This document shows positions 17,245-26,393 of a stretch of 47,829 nucleotides of DNA, in pieces (position 1 is the first letter of the stretch; each line of letters opens with the position of its first letter). This DNA comes from Lewinella cohaerens DSM 23179. Lineage in GTDB: Bacteria; Bacteroidota; Bacteroidia; Chitinophagales; Saprospiraceae. The position numbers and the translations under genes are program-made. The DNA lies in NCBI RefSeq assembly GCF_000379805.1, contig NZ_KB903531.1, forward strand, positions 353,130-400,958. The letters run 5' to 3'. The notes under the pieces were generated by a model that saw only the letters and a program-made list of their open reading frames with translations, was not told where the DNA came from and searched no databases.

Positions 17245-18563
17245 TTAGGAGGCAGCGCCGCCAAAACCTCCTCAATAAACTTAGCTAAGGGGAAAGTTTT
17301 GTCCTCGTTCATTCCCAAACGCACCATTACAACCTTGCGGGAAGGAATAATAGCAATCCGCTGATCCTGGTAGCCTCGAAACATAAAAAGATTGCTGGGT
17401 ACATCACTCAGCTCTTCGGGATCAGGCAACCATACCTGAGCGCCATAAACGCCCTCAGAACCAGCAGCAACTTCTCGTGAAAAGTCCACCCAGCCTGCTG
17501 GCAGTACGGGATAACCATCCCATTGGCCGTCCTGTAAATACAGCTGCCCAAAACGTGCCCAATCACGAGCTGTAGCCCAGCCGTAGCTAGAGCCAACAAA
17601 AGTACCAGATTGATCGGTTTCCATTTGTGCAGAATGCATACCTATTGTATTAAAAAGGCTATCCCGTACCAAATTGTGATAGGCCTGATCATTCCCCAAT
17701 GTTTGGCGAACAAGATCACTCAGCAAGTTGGTCGTACCAGACGAATATACCCAGTTGGTATTTGGTGTAAATGCGGCTGGTTTTGCACGACTATACGCAG
17801 CCATATCAGACTGCGTATACAACATTTTTGTAGCGTCAGATACACCACCGTAAGCTTCATTCCATTCCAAACCACTATTCATGTGTAATAAGTCTGCCAA
17901 GGTGATATTGGCTCGCTCATCTCCTTCCCATTCAGGGAAAAGGTGGTCTTGCTGCAAACTCAAAGCCCCATTTTTCACCAATATCCCCACCAGTGCATTG
18001 GTAATGCTTTTCGTCATAGACCAACCTAACAGAGGTGTATCTCTGGTGAAACCCGGAGCGTACTTTTCGTGAACCAGATGTCCATCATGTAGTATGACCA
18101 GGCCACGAGTACCTCCACCAGGTAGGGGCAAAAAAGCATTCTGTGCTGCTTGCTCCAGGGCTTCTTTGTTTAGCCCTTCTGGTAGTGTATCGTAAGTAGG
18201 CAAAGGCATCACGATAGAAGCCATTGGAGAAGCAGGGACCTCCGCTGGCATCGGCTGATCTTCATCAACGATCAGCACACACCCTCTTCCTTCAATAAAC
18301 TGTGCTTGCTGAGAAATCAAGCCAAAGAAAGAAGCCTTGATGACTTTCTTTTCCTGATTGTGAGACAATTTCACCAGCGGTAATGCAGAATAATTCAGGT
18401 CTTCAGCCTTGATATTTTCCAAATTTCGGCCTTGTATATAATGACAAGAACATGCCATCTTAGCCGCATAACCCGCGCCTACCTTTAGTAAAGGATGAGC
18501 ATACCAATATCCACCTACTAAAAGGATGGCAACAACTATCAAGAACCATTTGAGGTACTGCAT
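17241..18563 (-). CDS. Serine hydrolase, beta-lactamase class C family
   Basis: 440 residues with an N-terminal membrane anchor (WFLIVVAILLVGGYWY). The catalytic SxxK motif is SMTK (Ser182, Lys185) in LLGWSMTKSITNALVG, with the second motif as WVYSSGTTNLL (Tyr-Ser-Ser in place of YxN). This family includes class C beta-lactamases, D-aminopeptidases and esterases such as 6-aminohexanoate-dimer hydrolase; the YSS variant fits esterase/amidase members better than true beta-lactamases. It probably acts in the periplasm on an unknown ester or amide. Confidence 0.85.
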   Translation of the reverse strand: MQYLKWFLIVVAILLVGGYWYAHPLLKVGAGYAAKMACSCHYIQGRNLENIKAEDLNYSALPLVKLSHNQEKKVIKASFFGLISQQAQFIEGRGCVLIVDEDQPMPAEVPASPMASIVMPLPTYDTLPEGLNKEALEQAAQNAFLPLPGGGTRGLVILHDGHLVHEKYAPGFTRDTPLLGWSMTKSITNALVGILVKNGALSLQQDHLFPEWEGDERANITLADLLHMNSGLEWNEAYGGVSDATKMLYTQSDMAAYSRAKPAAFTPNTNWVYSSGTTNLLSDLVRQTLGNDQAYHNLVRDSLFNTIGMHSAQMETDQSGTFVGSSYGWATARDWARFGQLYLQDGQWDGYPVLPAGWVDFSREVAAGSEGVYGAQVWLPDPEELSDVPSNLFMFRGYQDQRIAIIPSRKVVMVRLGMNEDKTFPLAKFIEEVLAALPPN

Positions 18564-18699
18564 AAAGGAATGAAATTTAAGCTAAAGATAAAAGAATATG
18601 TGTTTCTTCCTCGGTGTGTGTTTAACTTATTGGTTGTATCTTAATCCCTACCCTGCTCCCCTGGTGTCTTTGGTGTCTTTGGCTCTAAATGTTCGTACT

Positions 18700-18764
18700 A
18701 AACGTAGCTTGGGCTTCAGCCCGAGCGTAATACTCACACTCGGGCTGAAGCCCAAGCTACGTTT
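18700..18764. repeat. Perfect 26-bp inverted repeat (REP-like hairpin)
   Basis: Arms 18700-18725 and 18739-18764 are exact inverse copies (core CTTGGGCTTCAGCCCGAG) around a 13-base loop. Because it lies between divergent genes it cannot be a terminator for either. The GC-rich core with internal self-complementarity resembles REP sequences moved by RAYT transposases, but no transposase gene is in the window. Confidence 0.9.
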
Positions 18765-18804
18765 AACAGCCCACTAGCAAAAAAACCAACACAAATACTT
18801 AATA

Positions 18805-19866
18805 ATGAAAAAATTAGCAACACTCACCTCTAGTATCATTGCAGTACTATTCCTGTATCTCCTTTTCTGGCCAACTGCCCTCAAACCAGAAACATGGACA
18901 GCGCCACCCAACCCAGGTTATACTGGCGACTTTGCGTCCAACACATTGCTACAAGCTGTAGAAGTGCGCCACTTGAGCTGTCCGGAATGTGAAGATATTG
19001 CTATTGACTCCAGCGGCAGGGTGTACGGCGCAGCAGTGGATGGGAGGTTATTAAGGTACGATAGCCCCGACGCCGATCCTGTGGAGTTGGTTAATACTGG
19101 TGGCCGGCCACTAGGGTTGGATTTTGACCAAGCTGGCAACCTCTATATTGCCGATGCCCGTAAGGGGCTGCTTCGTTATTCAACAGACGGGCAACTCGAG
19201 GAGTTAGTCAACAGTTATGATGGACAACCATTTGGGTTTACCGATGACCTGGAGGTGGGGCCTGATGGAAAAGTATATTTTTCAGATGCTTCTGATCGCT
19301 GGGCCATTGAATCTTATAAGCTGGATATTCTGGAACACCTTCCTGTAGGGAAACTATACGTCTATGACCCTCTCACCAAGGAGCTAGACCTATTATTGGA
19401 TAAGCTCTATTTTGCAAATGGTATAGCACTGGCGGCAGACACTTTCTTTGTGCTCGTCAATGAAACCAGCAGTTACCGCACCTTACGCTACTATTTAAAG
19501 GGAGAAAAAGGAGGAACAGTAGATACTTTCATACAGGGGCTACCCGCCTTTCCCGATGGCATTAGCCGTGGGAGCGATGGCATCTTCTGGCTGGCTATGA
19601 TCAGCCCCCGCAACTCACTCATTGATGATTTGTCGGAGTGGCCTTTCCTGCGTAAGGCTATCGCACGCCTACCTAACTGGCTACAACCAGCTCCCGCTAC
19701 CCATGCAGGTGTATTAGGCATTAATAGCCAGGGAGAGGTGATTTACAACATACAAGACCCCGATGGCAAGTTTTCCCAAATCAGTAGCGTGCAAGAATGG
19801 AATGGGCATTTGTATTTTGGTAGCTTGGGGCGGGAAGGAATTGGTTATTTGAAAACCTTTCAATAG
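18805..19866 (+). CDS. SMP-30/strictosidine-synthase-like beta-propeller protein
   Basis: 353 residues with an N-terminal hydrophobic anchor (LTSSIIAVLFLYLLFWP). The body is a six-bladed propeller: repeats such as EDIAIDSSGRVYGAAVDGR, GLDFDQAGNLYIADARKGL, DLEVGPDGKVYFSDAS and FPDGISRGSDGIFWLAM. The YFSDAS..VGKLYVYDP section is characteristic of the strictosidine-synthase/APMAP branch, whose members act as lactonases or esterases on small molecules; substrate unknown. It probably sits in the periplasm anchored to the inner membrane. Confidence 0.85.
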   Translation: MKKLATLTSSIIAVLFLYLLFWPTALKPETWTAPPNPGYTGDFASNTLLQAVEVRHLSCPECEDIAIDSSGRVYGAAVDGRLLRYDSPDADPVELVNTGGRPLGLDFDQAGNLYIADARKGLLRYSTDGQLEELVNSYDGQPFGFTDDLEVGPDGKVYFSDASDRWAIESYKLDILEHLPVGKLYVYDPLTKELDLLLDKLYFANGIALAADTFFVLVNETSSYRTLRYYLKGEKGGTVDTFIQGLPAFPDGISRGSDGIFWLAMISPRNSLIDDLSEWPFLRKAIARLPNWLQPAPATHAGVLGINSQGEVIYNIQDPDGKFSQISSVQEWNGHLYFGSLGREGIGYLKTFQ

Positions 19867-20112
19867 GTGAATACCCCGCGTGAGCGATGTGGAGGGGTGA
19901 CCGACCAGCGGGAGGTGAGATAGCGACGATAGGAGCTAGCCGAGTGAATAACGAGCCCCGCAACGTAGCGACCACAAAGTGGGCACGCCCAAAAGAGGGA
20001 AAAACGAAAATAATCAAATCAGAAGATCAGCATTCCGTTGCAAAGTTGGCCTACAATTTAATAAATGACCGACACCCGACCAAGCAAGCAACCATATTGC
20101 GGGAAATCATTT

Positions 20113-20120
20113 TATCTTTG
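20113..20120 (+). promoter_or_regulatory. Bacteroidota -7 box upstream of TonB receptor
   Basis: TATCTTTG fits TAnnTTTG exactly; it lies 82 bases before the proposed TTG start. A -33 TTG at the usual spacing is not evident. The rest of the gap 19867-20201 (335 bases) is GC-rich near 19880-19980 with GAGCGA/AGCGAC repeats and no convincing gene. Confidence 0.45.
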
Positions 20121-20201
20121 CGCCGTTGAAAACAGTTCCCCCGAAATAATGGGTTAACTGCCCCGATTGACTTATTGAAACAGATTGAAACAGACGATAT
20201 T

Positions 20202-22520
20202 TTGAAGAAGTTATTTACCCTCCTGTTATTTTGTGCTTTCTCTTTCCTGGCTTTTGCCCAAACTGGTATTATCCGAGGCAATGTTTTTGATGAAGAAAGC
20301 GGTGAAACTATCATTTACGGTACCGTAATGATGGATGGCACCGACCGTGGAACGACCACCGACCTTGATGGTTTCTTTACCTTTTCTAACCTGGAGCCTG
20401 GCACCTACAAGTTGCTGGTTTCCTATACTGGCTTTGGCACCAAAGAGGTAGAGGTAGAAGTTAAAAGTGGCATTGAATACGTAAGGATTTATCTCTCCAC
20501 AGAAGCGGTCAACCTTTCTACCGTCAATGTTTCTGCTGATCGGGAACAGGCACGCTCTGACACTCAGGTATCTAAAATTACTGTTTCCGCAAACGATATC
20601 AGGGCTTTACCTTCCACAGGCGGCGAGGCAGATATTGCGCAGTACCTCACGGTTATTCCCGGTATTGTTTCTTCTGGTGACCAAGGCGGGCAAGTATATA
20701 TTCGTGGTGGTTCTCCGGTGCAAAACAAGATCTTGCTAGATGGGGTAACCATCTACAATCCTTTTCACTCGATTGGATTTTTCTCTGTTTTTGAAACAGA
20801 AACAGTACGTAGTGTAGACGTGCTTACTGGAGGCTTTAATGCAGAATATGGTGGCCGTGTATCTGCCGTCGTAGATATTAAGACACGAACGGGCAATCAG
20901 CGCAACTTGAGTGGTTTGGTTTCCGCCAGTCCTTTTCAGGCGAAAGCACTGATTGAAGGCCCCATCAAAAAGCTTGACCCTGAAACAGGTAACAGCATCA
21001 GCTTCATGCTGACTGCAAAACACTCTTACCTCGACCAGACCTCTAAGCAATTGTATGCATACGCTGTAGATACGAATTACTATGCTTATGCAGGTGACTC
21101 CCTGAATTTGCGCCCGGAAGACATTGGCTTACCTTTTAATTATACCGACGTTTATGGCAAGCTCTCTATCAATGGAGGTAACGGTAGTAAACTGGATCTT
21201 TTCGGGTTCAATTTTACCGATGGCTTCAAGGTTCCCAATGTAGCTGACCTCACTTGGGACAATGGTGGCGGCGGTGCCAACTTCATCTTGATTCCGCTCA
21301 ATAGTAACATCATCATGAATGGTACCTTGAGCTATTCTGATTACAATATTGGTCTTCAAGAATCAGACGGAGCACCACGTAGTAGTGGTATTACCACCTA
21401 CAATGCACTTTTGAATTTCGCGTATTTCGGCCGCAACAGCCAATTGAATTACGGTATTGAATTCAATGGTTTCAACACCAATTTTGAATTTACCAACCTC
21501 ATCGGCGTGCGCTTTAAACAACTTGATTTCACTACCGAGTTGTCGGCCTACATGAAGTATAAGCAGAAAATAGGTAATTTGATTTTGGAACCTGGTTTCC
21601 GGATGCAATACTATGCCTCTCAGAATACAGCCTCTCCGGAACCACGCCTGGGCTTAAAGTGGAACGCTACGGAATATCTGCGTTTCAAAGGAGCTGCCGG
21701 CTTGTATTCTCAAAACCTAATCAGTACAGTCAACGACCTGGATATTGTCAATTTCTTTGTAGGGTTCCTAGCGGGGCCAGAAGAAACTATATACGAACCT
21801 AATTCTCGTACACCTACCGATAATCGCTTGCAAACAGCCTTTCATGGCGTAGCAGGATTTGAGTTGGACCTCGGTGATTATGTCACCACCAATATCGAAG
21901 GTTATTACAAGGGCTTCACCCAACTCATTACGATTAATCGTAACAAACTTCGCGCTACCGACCCCGATTTCACTACAGAAACAGGCTATGCCTACGGGAT
22001 AGATTTATCGCTGAAGTACGAAAGAAATCGTCTGTACTTATGGAGTACCTACAGTTATGGTCACGTACGACGCGATGATGGATTCCAGGAATACCCTACC
22101 AATTTCGACCGCCGTCATAATGCCAACTTTTTAGCCAGCTATCTTTTAGGTGAAAAAAGAAACTGGGAATTAGGCGTTCGTTGGAACCTTGGTTCTGGCT
22201 TCCCTTTCACAGAAACGCAAGGTTTCTATGAAAATGCTACCTCTCAGAATCCGGTGCTTGTCAACTTCCTAACAGGCAATTACAATCTTGACATTTTACT
22301 GGACGAAGACCTTAATGGCGGACGGCTTTCTTATTTCCATCGTTTAGACTTTTCGTTGAAACGCAACTGGAGTTTTGGTCGCTACGGCGGGCTGGAAGCC
22401 ATCATCAGTGTAACCAACGCCTATGATCGCGCCAATGTATTTTACGTTGACCGGCTTACTAACAGGCGGGTAAATCAATTGCCGATTCTACCAAGTCTGG
22501 GAGTTACCTACAAGTGGTAA
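20202..22520 (+). CDS. TonB-dependent receptor with carboxypeptidase-regulatory-like domain
   Basis: About 772 residues from a TTG at 20202, which directly opens a good signal peptide (KKLFTLLLFCAFSFLAFAQ); no ATG exists between the upstream stop at 20154 and the signal, so a rare start is required (TTG at 20175 is the alternative). A CarboxypepD-regulatory-like beta domain (about 22-105) precedes the plug (GGQVYIRGGSPVQNKILLDG) and a 22-strand-type barrel ending in ..LPSLGVTYKW. It moves a ligand through the outer membrane with TonB energy. There is no SusD partner, so it is not a classical SusC; the ligand is unknown. Confidence 0.9.
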   Translation: MKKLFTLLLFCAFSFLAFAQTGIIRGNVFDEESGETIIYGTVMMDGTDRGTTTDLDGFFTFSNLEPGTYKLLVSYTGFGTKEVEVEVKSGIEYVRIYLSTEAVNLSTVNVSADREQARSDTQVSKITVSANDIRALPSTGGEADIAQYLTVIPGIVSSGDQGGQVYIRGGSPVQNKILLDGVTIYNPFHSIGFFSVFETETVRSVDVLTGGFNAEYGGRVSAVVDIKTRTGNQRNLSGLVSASPFQAKALIEGPIKKLDPETGNSISFMLTAKHSYLDQTSKQLYAYAVDTNYYAYAGDSLNLRPEDIGLPFNYTDVYGKLSINGGNGSKLDLFGFNFTDGFKVPNVADLTWDNGGGGANFILIPLNSNIIMNGTLSYSDYNIGLQESDGAPRSSGITTYNALLNFAYFGRNSQLNYGIEFNGFNTNFEFTNLIGVRFKQLDFTTELSAYMKYKQKIGNLILEPGFRMQYYASQNTASPEPRLGLKWNATEYLRFKGAAGLYSQNLISTVNDLDIVNFFVGFLAGPEETIYEPNSRTPTDNRLQTAFHGVAGFELDLGDYVTTNIEGYYKGFTQLITINRNKLRATDPDFTTETGYAYGIDLSLKYERNRLYLWSTYSYGHVRRDDGFQEYPTNFDRRHNANFLASYLLGEKRNWELGVRWNLGSGFPFTETQGFYENATSQNPVLVNFLTGNYNLDILLDEDLNGGRLSYFHRLDFSLKRNWSFGRYGGLEAIISVTNAYDRANVFYVDRLTNRRVNQLPILPSLGVTYKW

Positions 22521-22553
22521 GCCCTGGAAAGCACTATTTTTAGCTCTACTCAC

Positions 22554-23144
22554 ATGAAAAAATTGGATGCGGAATATTGGGAGAAGCAATGGCAAGACCA
22601 ACAAACAGGTTGGGATATTGGCCAGGCTTCTCCCCCGCTAATACACTATCTCAACGAGAACAATTATCAGCAATCCCGCATTTTAATTCCCGGAGCTGGC
22701 CGAGCTTATGAGGCCATCTATCTTCACCAACAAGGGTATCAGCATGTATTTGTCTGCGATTGGGCCCCAAGCGCCTTTGATCACCTCCGGCAGATGGCCA
22801 CTGATTTCCCTGAAGAACACCTTCTGGTAGGCAATTTTTTTGAACTCGAAATCGATGTTCCTTTTGATCTCCTCCTTGAGCAAACCTTCTTTTGCGCCAT
22901 TGATCCCGCTCTACGACCACAGTATGTAGCACAAGCTGCTAACCTACTTGGTGATCAAGGCCGATTGGCCGGTGTTTTATTTGCCAAAGAGTTTTCTTTC
23001 CCTGGCCCTCCTTTCGGTGGAGTTGCCGAAGACTATCGAAAATTATTTGCCCCATCTTTCGAGATAATATCGTTAGAAATCACCCCCTACTCTATCGCTC
23101 CTCGCTTGGGGAATGAACTTTTTATTGAACTAAAGAAAAATTAG
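22554..23144 (+). CDS. Thiopurine S-methyltransferase (TPMT)-family methyltransferase
   Basis: 196 residues. Features of the TPMT family: YWEKQWQDQQTGWDIGQASPPL at the N-terminus (first part shown), SAM-binding motif I in ILIPGAGRAYEAIYL, a CDWAP acidic strand end, and EQTFFCAIDPALR. It should be a cytoplasmic SAM-dependent methyltransferase, probably of thiols, halides or other soft nucleophiles; the substrate is open. It starts 34 bases after the TonB receptor stop. Confidence 0.88.
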   Translation: MKKLDAEYWEKQWQDQQTGWDIGQASPPLIHYLNENNYQQSRILIPGAGRAYEAIYLHQQGYQHVFVCDWAPSAFDHLRQMATDFPEEHLLVGNFFELEIDVPFDLLLEQTFFCAIDPALRPQYVAQAANLLGDQGRLAGVLFAKEFSFPGPPFGGVAEDYRKLFAPSFEIISLEITPYSIAPRLGNELFIELKKN

Positions 23145-23197
23145 ATAGTTGTAACTATTGTTCTTTCGGTTTTAGACGACATTGCTAAAATCATCAG

Positions 23198-23233
23198 AAG
23201 GAAACAGGAGAAAGAAGAGTCTCCTGTTTCCTT
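23198..23233. terminator. Perfect 13-bp stem hairpin after the methyltransferase gene
   Basis: AAGGAAACAGGAG (23198-23210) is exactly inverted as CTCCTGTTTCCTT (23221-23233) around ten bases. It follows the methyltransferase stop by 53 bases. The T-run after it is weak, so termination is likely but not certain. Confidence 0.65.
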
Positions 23234-23256
23234 ATTTGAATTAAGTCTAAATAAAT

Positions 23257-23287
23257 TTTGCTAACCAACGCTCCCCGCTTATCTTCG
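23257..23287 (+). promoter_or_regulatory. Promoter of the LuxR-type regulator
   Basis: TTTG at 23257-23260, a 19-base spacer, then TATCTTCG at 23280-23287 (one mismatch to TAnnTTTG). The start codon follows 17 bases later. Confidence 0.55.
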
Positions 23288-23304
23288 CGCAGCAGCCTTA
23301 TCCT

Positions 23305-23946
23305 ATGGAAGCAAGTACAACTATAGCCATCGCCGATCCGCAGCTCCTCTCCAGGGCTGGCATCAAGCACCTTCTCAGTCAGAACGAAGGCTTAGTGCTA
23401 TTGTTTGAATCTACCCGTGAAGAAGAACTGTTTAGTCAACTGAAGATACAACAACCCAATATCCTCGTAATTGATTACGATCATTCGCCTCATTTCAGTG
23501 CAAATACGGTACACACTGTTATTAAGAACTATCCAGATATTCAGCTTTTGATCATCACTGATGATGATCGCAGGCATCAGATTTTACGGCTTCTGGAAAG
23601 TGGTGTAAAAACCTTCATCACCAAGGCCTGTAATGAAGAGGAAGTCGAAGACGCCCTACTAGCAGCAGTTCGTAAAGAAAAATTCTTTTGTGCAAAAGTA
23701 CTTGATTACCTCCTTGAAAGGTCTGCCTCACAAGCTAGTCCTGACATTACTATTCTGAGTCCCCGAGAAATAGAAATCGTCAGTTTAATTGCTAAAGGAT
23801 TAGTGGCCAAAGAGATTGCCGCCGAGCTACACCTGAGTACACACACCGTTTATACCCACCGTAAAAATATTCTCAAAAAGCTCAACTTGCGCTCTTCCTC
23901 AGAATTATTGGTTTTTGCGTTACAGAATAACCTGGTTACGGGCTAA
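23305..23946 (+). CDS. NarL/FixJ-type response regulator
   Basis: 213 residues. The receiver domain (about 1-120) has the phosphoacceptor Asp in ILVIDYDHSP and a C-terminal VKTFITKACNEEEV with the conserved Lys. A LuxR helix-turn-helix follows: ILSPREIEIVSLIAKGL, KEIAAELHLSTHTVYTHRKNILKKL (part quoted). It should bind DNA as a phosphorylation-controlled dimer. No histidine kinase is adjacent, so its partner is unknown (orphan). Confidence 0.88.
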   Translation: MEASTTIAIADPQLLSRAGIKHLLSQNEGLVLLFESTREEELFSQLKIQQPNILVIDYDHSPHFSANTVHTVIKNYPDIQLLIITDDDRRHQILRLLESGVKTFITKACNEEEVEDALLAAVRKEKFFCAKVLDYLLERSASQASPDITILSPREIEIVSLIAKGLVAKEIAAELHLSTHTVYTHRKNILKKLNLRSSSELLVFALQNNLVTG

Positions 23947-23980
23947 TATGTGGTAAATTGCACCCAAAGAAGCGTCTCGT

Positions 23981-24577
23981 ATGACAAAACGGATTGGTAT
24001 TACCGGAGGAATTGGAAGTGGGAAAACAACAGCTTGCCGTATTTTTGCAGCCTTAGGTATTCCTGTTTACTATGCTGATGACCGCGCCAAATGGCTGATG
24101 CAAAACGACCCAAAACTCGTAGCAGCCCTCAAAGATGCTTTTGGCGAAAAAACCTATGACGAGCAAGGGTTACTCAATCGCCCCTACCTCGCTGAGATTG
24201 TTTTCAATAACAAGGAACAACTAAGTATCCTCAATGGCCTCGTCCATCCTGCCGTCAAAGAGGATGGTATCCAATGGGATGAACAGCATCAAGCTACGCC
24301 ATACACCCTCCGGGAGGCAGCTCTTCTTTATGAAAGTGGGATAGACCAACTCCTCGACCAGGTCATTACCGTAACCGCTCCTGAGGATTTACGTATCCAA
24401 CGTGTGATCGAACGTGATGGCCTCAGCGCCGAGCAAGTGAAGGCTCGCATCGATAAACAATGGCCAGAAGAGAAGAAAGTAGACCTCGCTGATTTCGTCA
24501 TCCACAATGATGGTCAACATTCGCTGATTCGACAAGTATATCAAATTCATCAACAACTAAGCAAGTCCAAGGAATGA
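23981..24577 (+). CDS. coaE: Dephospho-CoA kinase
   Basis: 198 residues, normal for CoaE, which phosphorylates dephospho-CoA at the 3'-OH in the last step of CoA synthesis. Seen: P-loop GITGGIGSGKTTA, YYADDRAKWLM (substrate Asp), LVHPAV, and the lid/arginine region RIQRVIERDGLSAEQVKARI (20 residues). The stop overlaps the next start (ATGA at 24574-24577), implying translational coupling to the LOG-like gene. Confidence 0.95.
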   Translation: MTKRIGITGGIGSGKTTACRIFAALGIPVYYADDRAKWLMQNDPKLVAALKDAFGEKTYDEQGLLNRPYLAEIVFNNKEQLSILNGLVHPAVKEDGIQWDEQHQATPYTLREAALLYESGIDQLLDQVITVTAPEDLRIQRVIERDGLSAEQVKARIDKQWPEEKKVDLADFVIHNDGQHSLIRQVYQIHQQLSKSKE

Positions 24578-25713
24578 GTGCTGATCGCCCTAAATTTATT
24601 GCCCCACAAGAACAGATCATTAACCAGATCAGTACCTTCAAGGAACTTCTGAAAAATGGTCATTCTTTAGCCAACTGTACCGTGCAAGCTCTTGACTTTA
24701 GACCACTAAATCTGGACTGGGAAAATTTCAAAATCGACAATACCCTCTTTTTAGGTTGTCAGATGAGCATGGAGGAGGAAATGCAGCTCCGCCAAAAGGG
24801 TGCCAATATCTATCACGCCCCCGAAGATTTGCCTTACGACCCCTTCCGTACCCAGTTATATACCTGGAAAGAACTTTGTAAAACAACGAATGGGCAAAGT
24901 CATGACTTGGAGGTTTACAATCACTTCAGTACTTGTCGTTATAACCCTACCATCAATGAGGCCCTCTGGCAAAGAATCCACGACCACGCAATGGACAATT
25001 CGCTGCGCCAGCTGCTGGAATTTGATAAACAAGGCATGACCAATCGGCGGTGCGTCGCTTTTATGGGAGGCCATGGCGTACTTCGTACAGATCCCTACTA
25101 TCGTAAAACGGTAGCTACCGCAAAATTACTTGGCGAACACGGCTACTTTATCGCTTCCGGAGGAGGGCCTGGCATTATGGAGGCTGCTAACCTTGGCGCC
25201 TATCTTGCTGGCCAACCTGCAAATGCAATTGACAAGGCACTTGATCTACTAAAGGAGGCTCCGCTTTATTCCGATGAAGGATATCACGAAACCGCAGTGG
25301 CCGTGTTAGAAGCTTACCCTAATGGGCAAGAAAATCTCGCCATACCCACTTGGTTTTATGGCCATGAACCCAGTAACCTCTTCGCTAGTCATATTGCCAA
25401 ATACTTTTCTAACAGCATTAGGGAGGACACCTTGCTGGCAGTAGCGCTCTACGGTATTGTTTACGCCCCTGGCAGTGCAGGCACTACTCAGGAAATATTC
25501 ATGGATGCTGCGCAAAACCATTATGCGACCTTCAATTACTACAGTCCAATGGTTTTTCTGGGCAGAGAACGGTACGAAATTAACACGATGATTTACCCAC
25601 TTTTGCGGCAACTTGCTTATGGTAAAACGTACTACGACTTACTACATCTTACCGATGAGCCTACCGATGTTTTAGCCTTTTTACAGCAGCATGGGCCCGT
25701 GGAGAAGGATTAA
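24574..25713 (+). CDS. LOG-family-like Rossmann nucleotide-binding protein
   Basis: 379 residues. The C-terminal two thirds show the LOG/lysine-decarboxylase-like fold: VAFMGGHGVLRTDPYYR, FIASGGGPGIMEAANLGA with the GGGPGIMEA loop, and APGSAGTTQEIFMDAA in place of the usual PGGxGTxxE. Cytokinin-type LOG enzymes hydrolyse nucleoside 5'-monophosphates to release the base; the PGS variant and long N-terminal domain (about 1-150) put this in a divergent branch often annotated only as Rossmann-fold nucleotide-binding protein. It is coupled to coaE. Confidence 0.8.
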   Translation: MSADRPKFIAPQEQIINQISTFKELLKNGHSLANCTVQALDFRPLNLDWENFKIDNTLFLGCQMSMEEEMQLRQKGANIYHAPEDLPYDPFRTQLYTWKELCKTTNGQSHDLEVYNHFSTCRYNPTINEALWQRIHDHAMDNSLRQLLEFDKQGMTNRRCVAFMGGHGVLRTDPYYRKTVATAKLLGEHGYFIASGGGPGIMEAANLGAYLAGQPANAIDKALDLLKEAPLYSDEGYHETAVAVLEAYPNGQENLAIPTWFYGHEPSNLFASHIAKYFSNSIREDTLLAVALYGIVYAPGSAGTTQEIFMDAAQNHYATFNYYSPMVFLGRERYEINTMIYPLLRQLAYGKTYYDLLHLTDEPTDVLAFLQQHGPVEKD

Positions 25714-25717
25714 GTAC

Positions 25718-26194
25718 TTAATATTCAGTTTTATCTGTTTTGCTGTCCCACTGTTCAAAAACCTTTACGCCTTCTTCATTCAAGAGCGGAATAAATTTTA
25801 TTTTTCTGTCTTCGATCTTCATATCCAATTCATCATAAATAAATTGGTCATCAAACTCAATGCGGGCGGCATCTTCTTTTGTGCAGGCATAATAAACGGC
25901 TCGTGGCCTAGCCCAGTAAATAGCACCTAAGCACATTGGGCAGGGTTCGCAAGACGTGTAGATATCACAATCATCCAGCTGAAAAGTATTGAGCTTTTTA
26001 CAGGCTTCTCTGATGGCAACCATTTCTGCATGCGCAGTGGGGTCATTGGTAGATGTAACTTTGTTATATCCTTGCGCAATGATCTCATTATTTTTAACGA
26101 TAACAGCTCCAAATGGTCCACCTGCATTACTGTTCATTCCCTTCGCAGCCAGCTGGATTGCCTGTCTCATAAAATAGGCATGATCTAATTTCAT
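25718..26194 (-). CDS. guaD: Guanine deaminase (cytidine-deaminase-like)
   Basis: 158 residues. The zinc site is complete: AHAEMVAIR (His and catalytic Glu) and CEPCPMCLGAIYWARP (two Cys). The GGPFGAVIVKNNEIIAQGYN start and the C-terminal FDDQFIYDEL, with an aromatic-rich tail, match the Bacillus-type guanine deaminase rather than TadA. It converts guanine to xanthine plus ammonia in purine salvage or catabolism, in the cytoplasm. It is convergent with the LOG-like gene, four bases apart. Confidence 0.9.
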   Translation of the reverse strand: MKLDHAYFMRQAIQLAAKGMNSNAGGPFGAVIVKNNEIIAQGYNKVTSTNDPTAHAEMVAIREACKKLNTFQLDDCDIYTSCEPCPMCLGAIYWARPRAVYYACTKEDAARIEFDDQFIYDELDMKIEDRKIKFIPLLNEEGVKVFEQWDSKTDKTEY

Positions 26195-26393
26195 ATTATT
26201 ATTCCGTGTTTATAGCCCAAAATAAGCGCTTTACATTAGTAATCCTAAATCATTAAATACGCCATTCATTATTTTCTCTTTCCTTAAGCTGCTTATTCCA
26301 AATTCCTCTCATTATCTTCCATCTATTACATGAAGCTATCTAAAATTCAGCTTCAATATGCTATTGTAAATTAACCACAATACAAGACTAGTT

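Noticed and set aside
17241-18563. True class C beta-lactamase
   Set aside because: SxxK is present but the second motif is YSS rather than YxN and there is a membrane anchor; a general serine hydrolase is safer.
19867-20130. Possible structured RNA or short gene in the GC-rich gap before the TonB receptor
   Set aside because: GAGCGA/AGCGAC repeats give open frames by chance; I could not build a consistent fold or find protein-like sequence.
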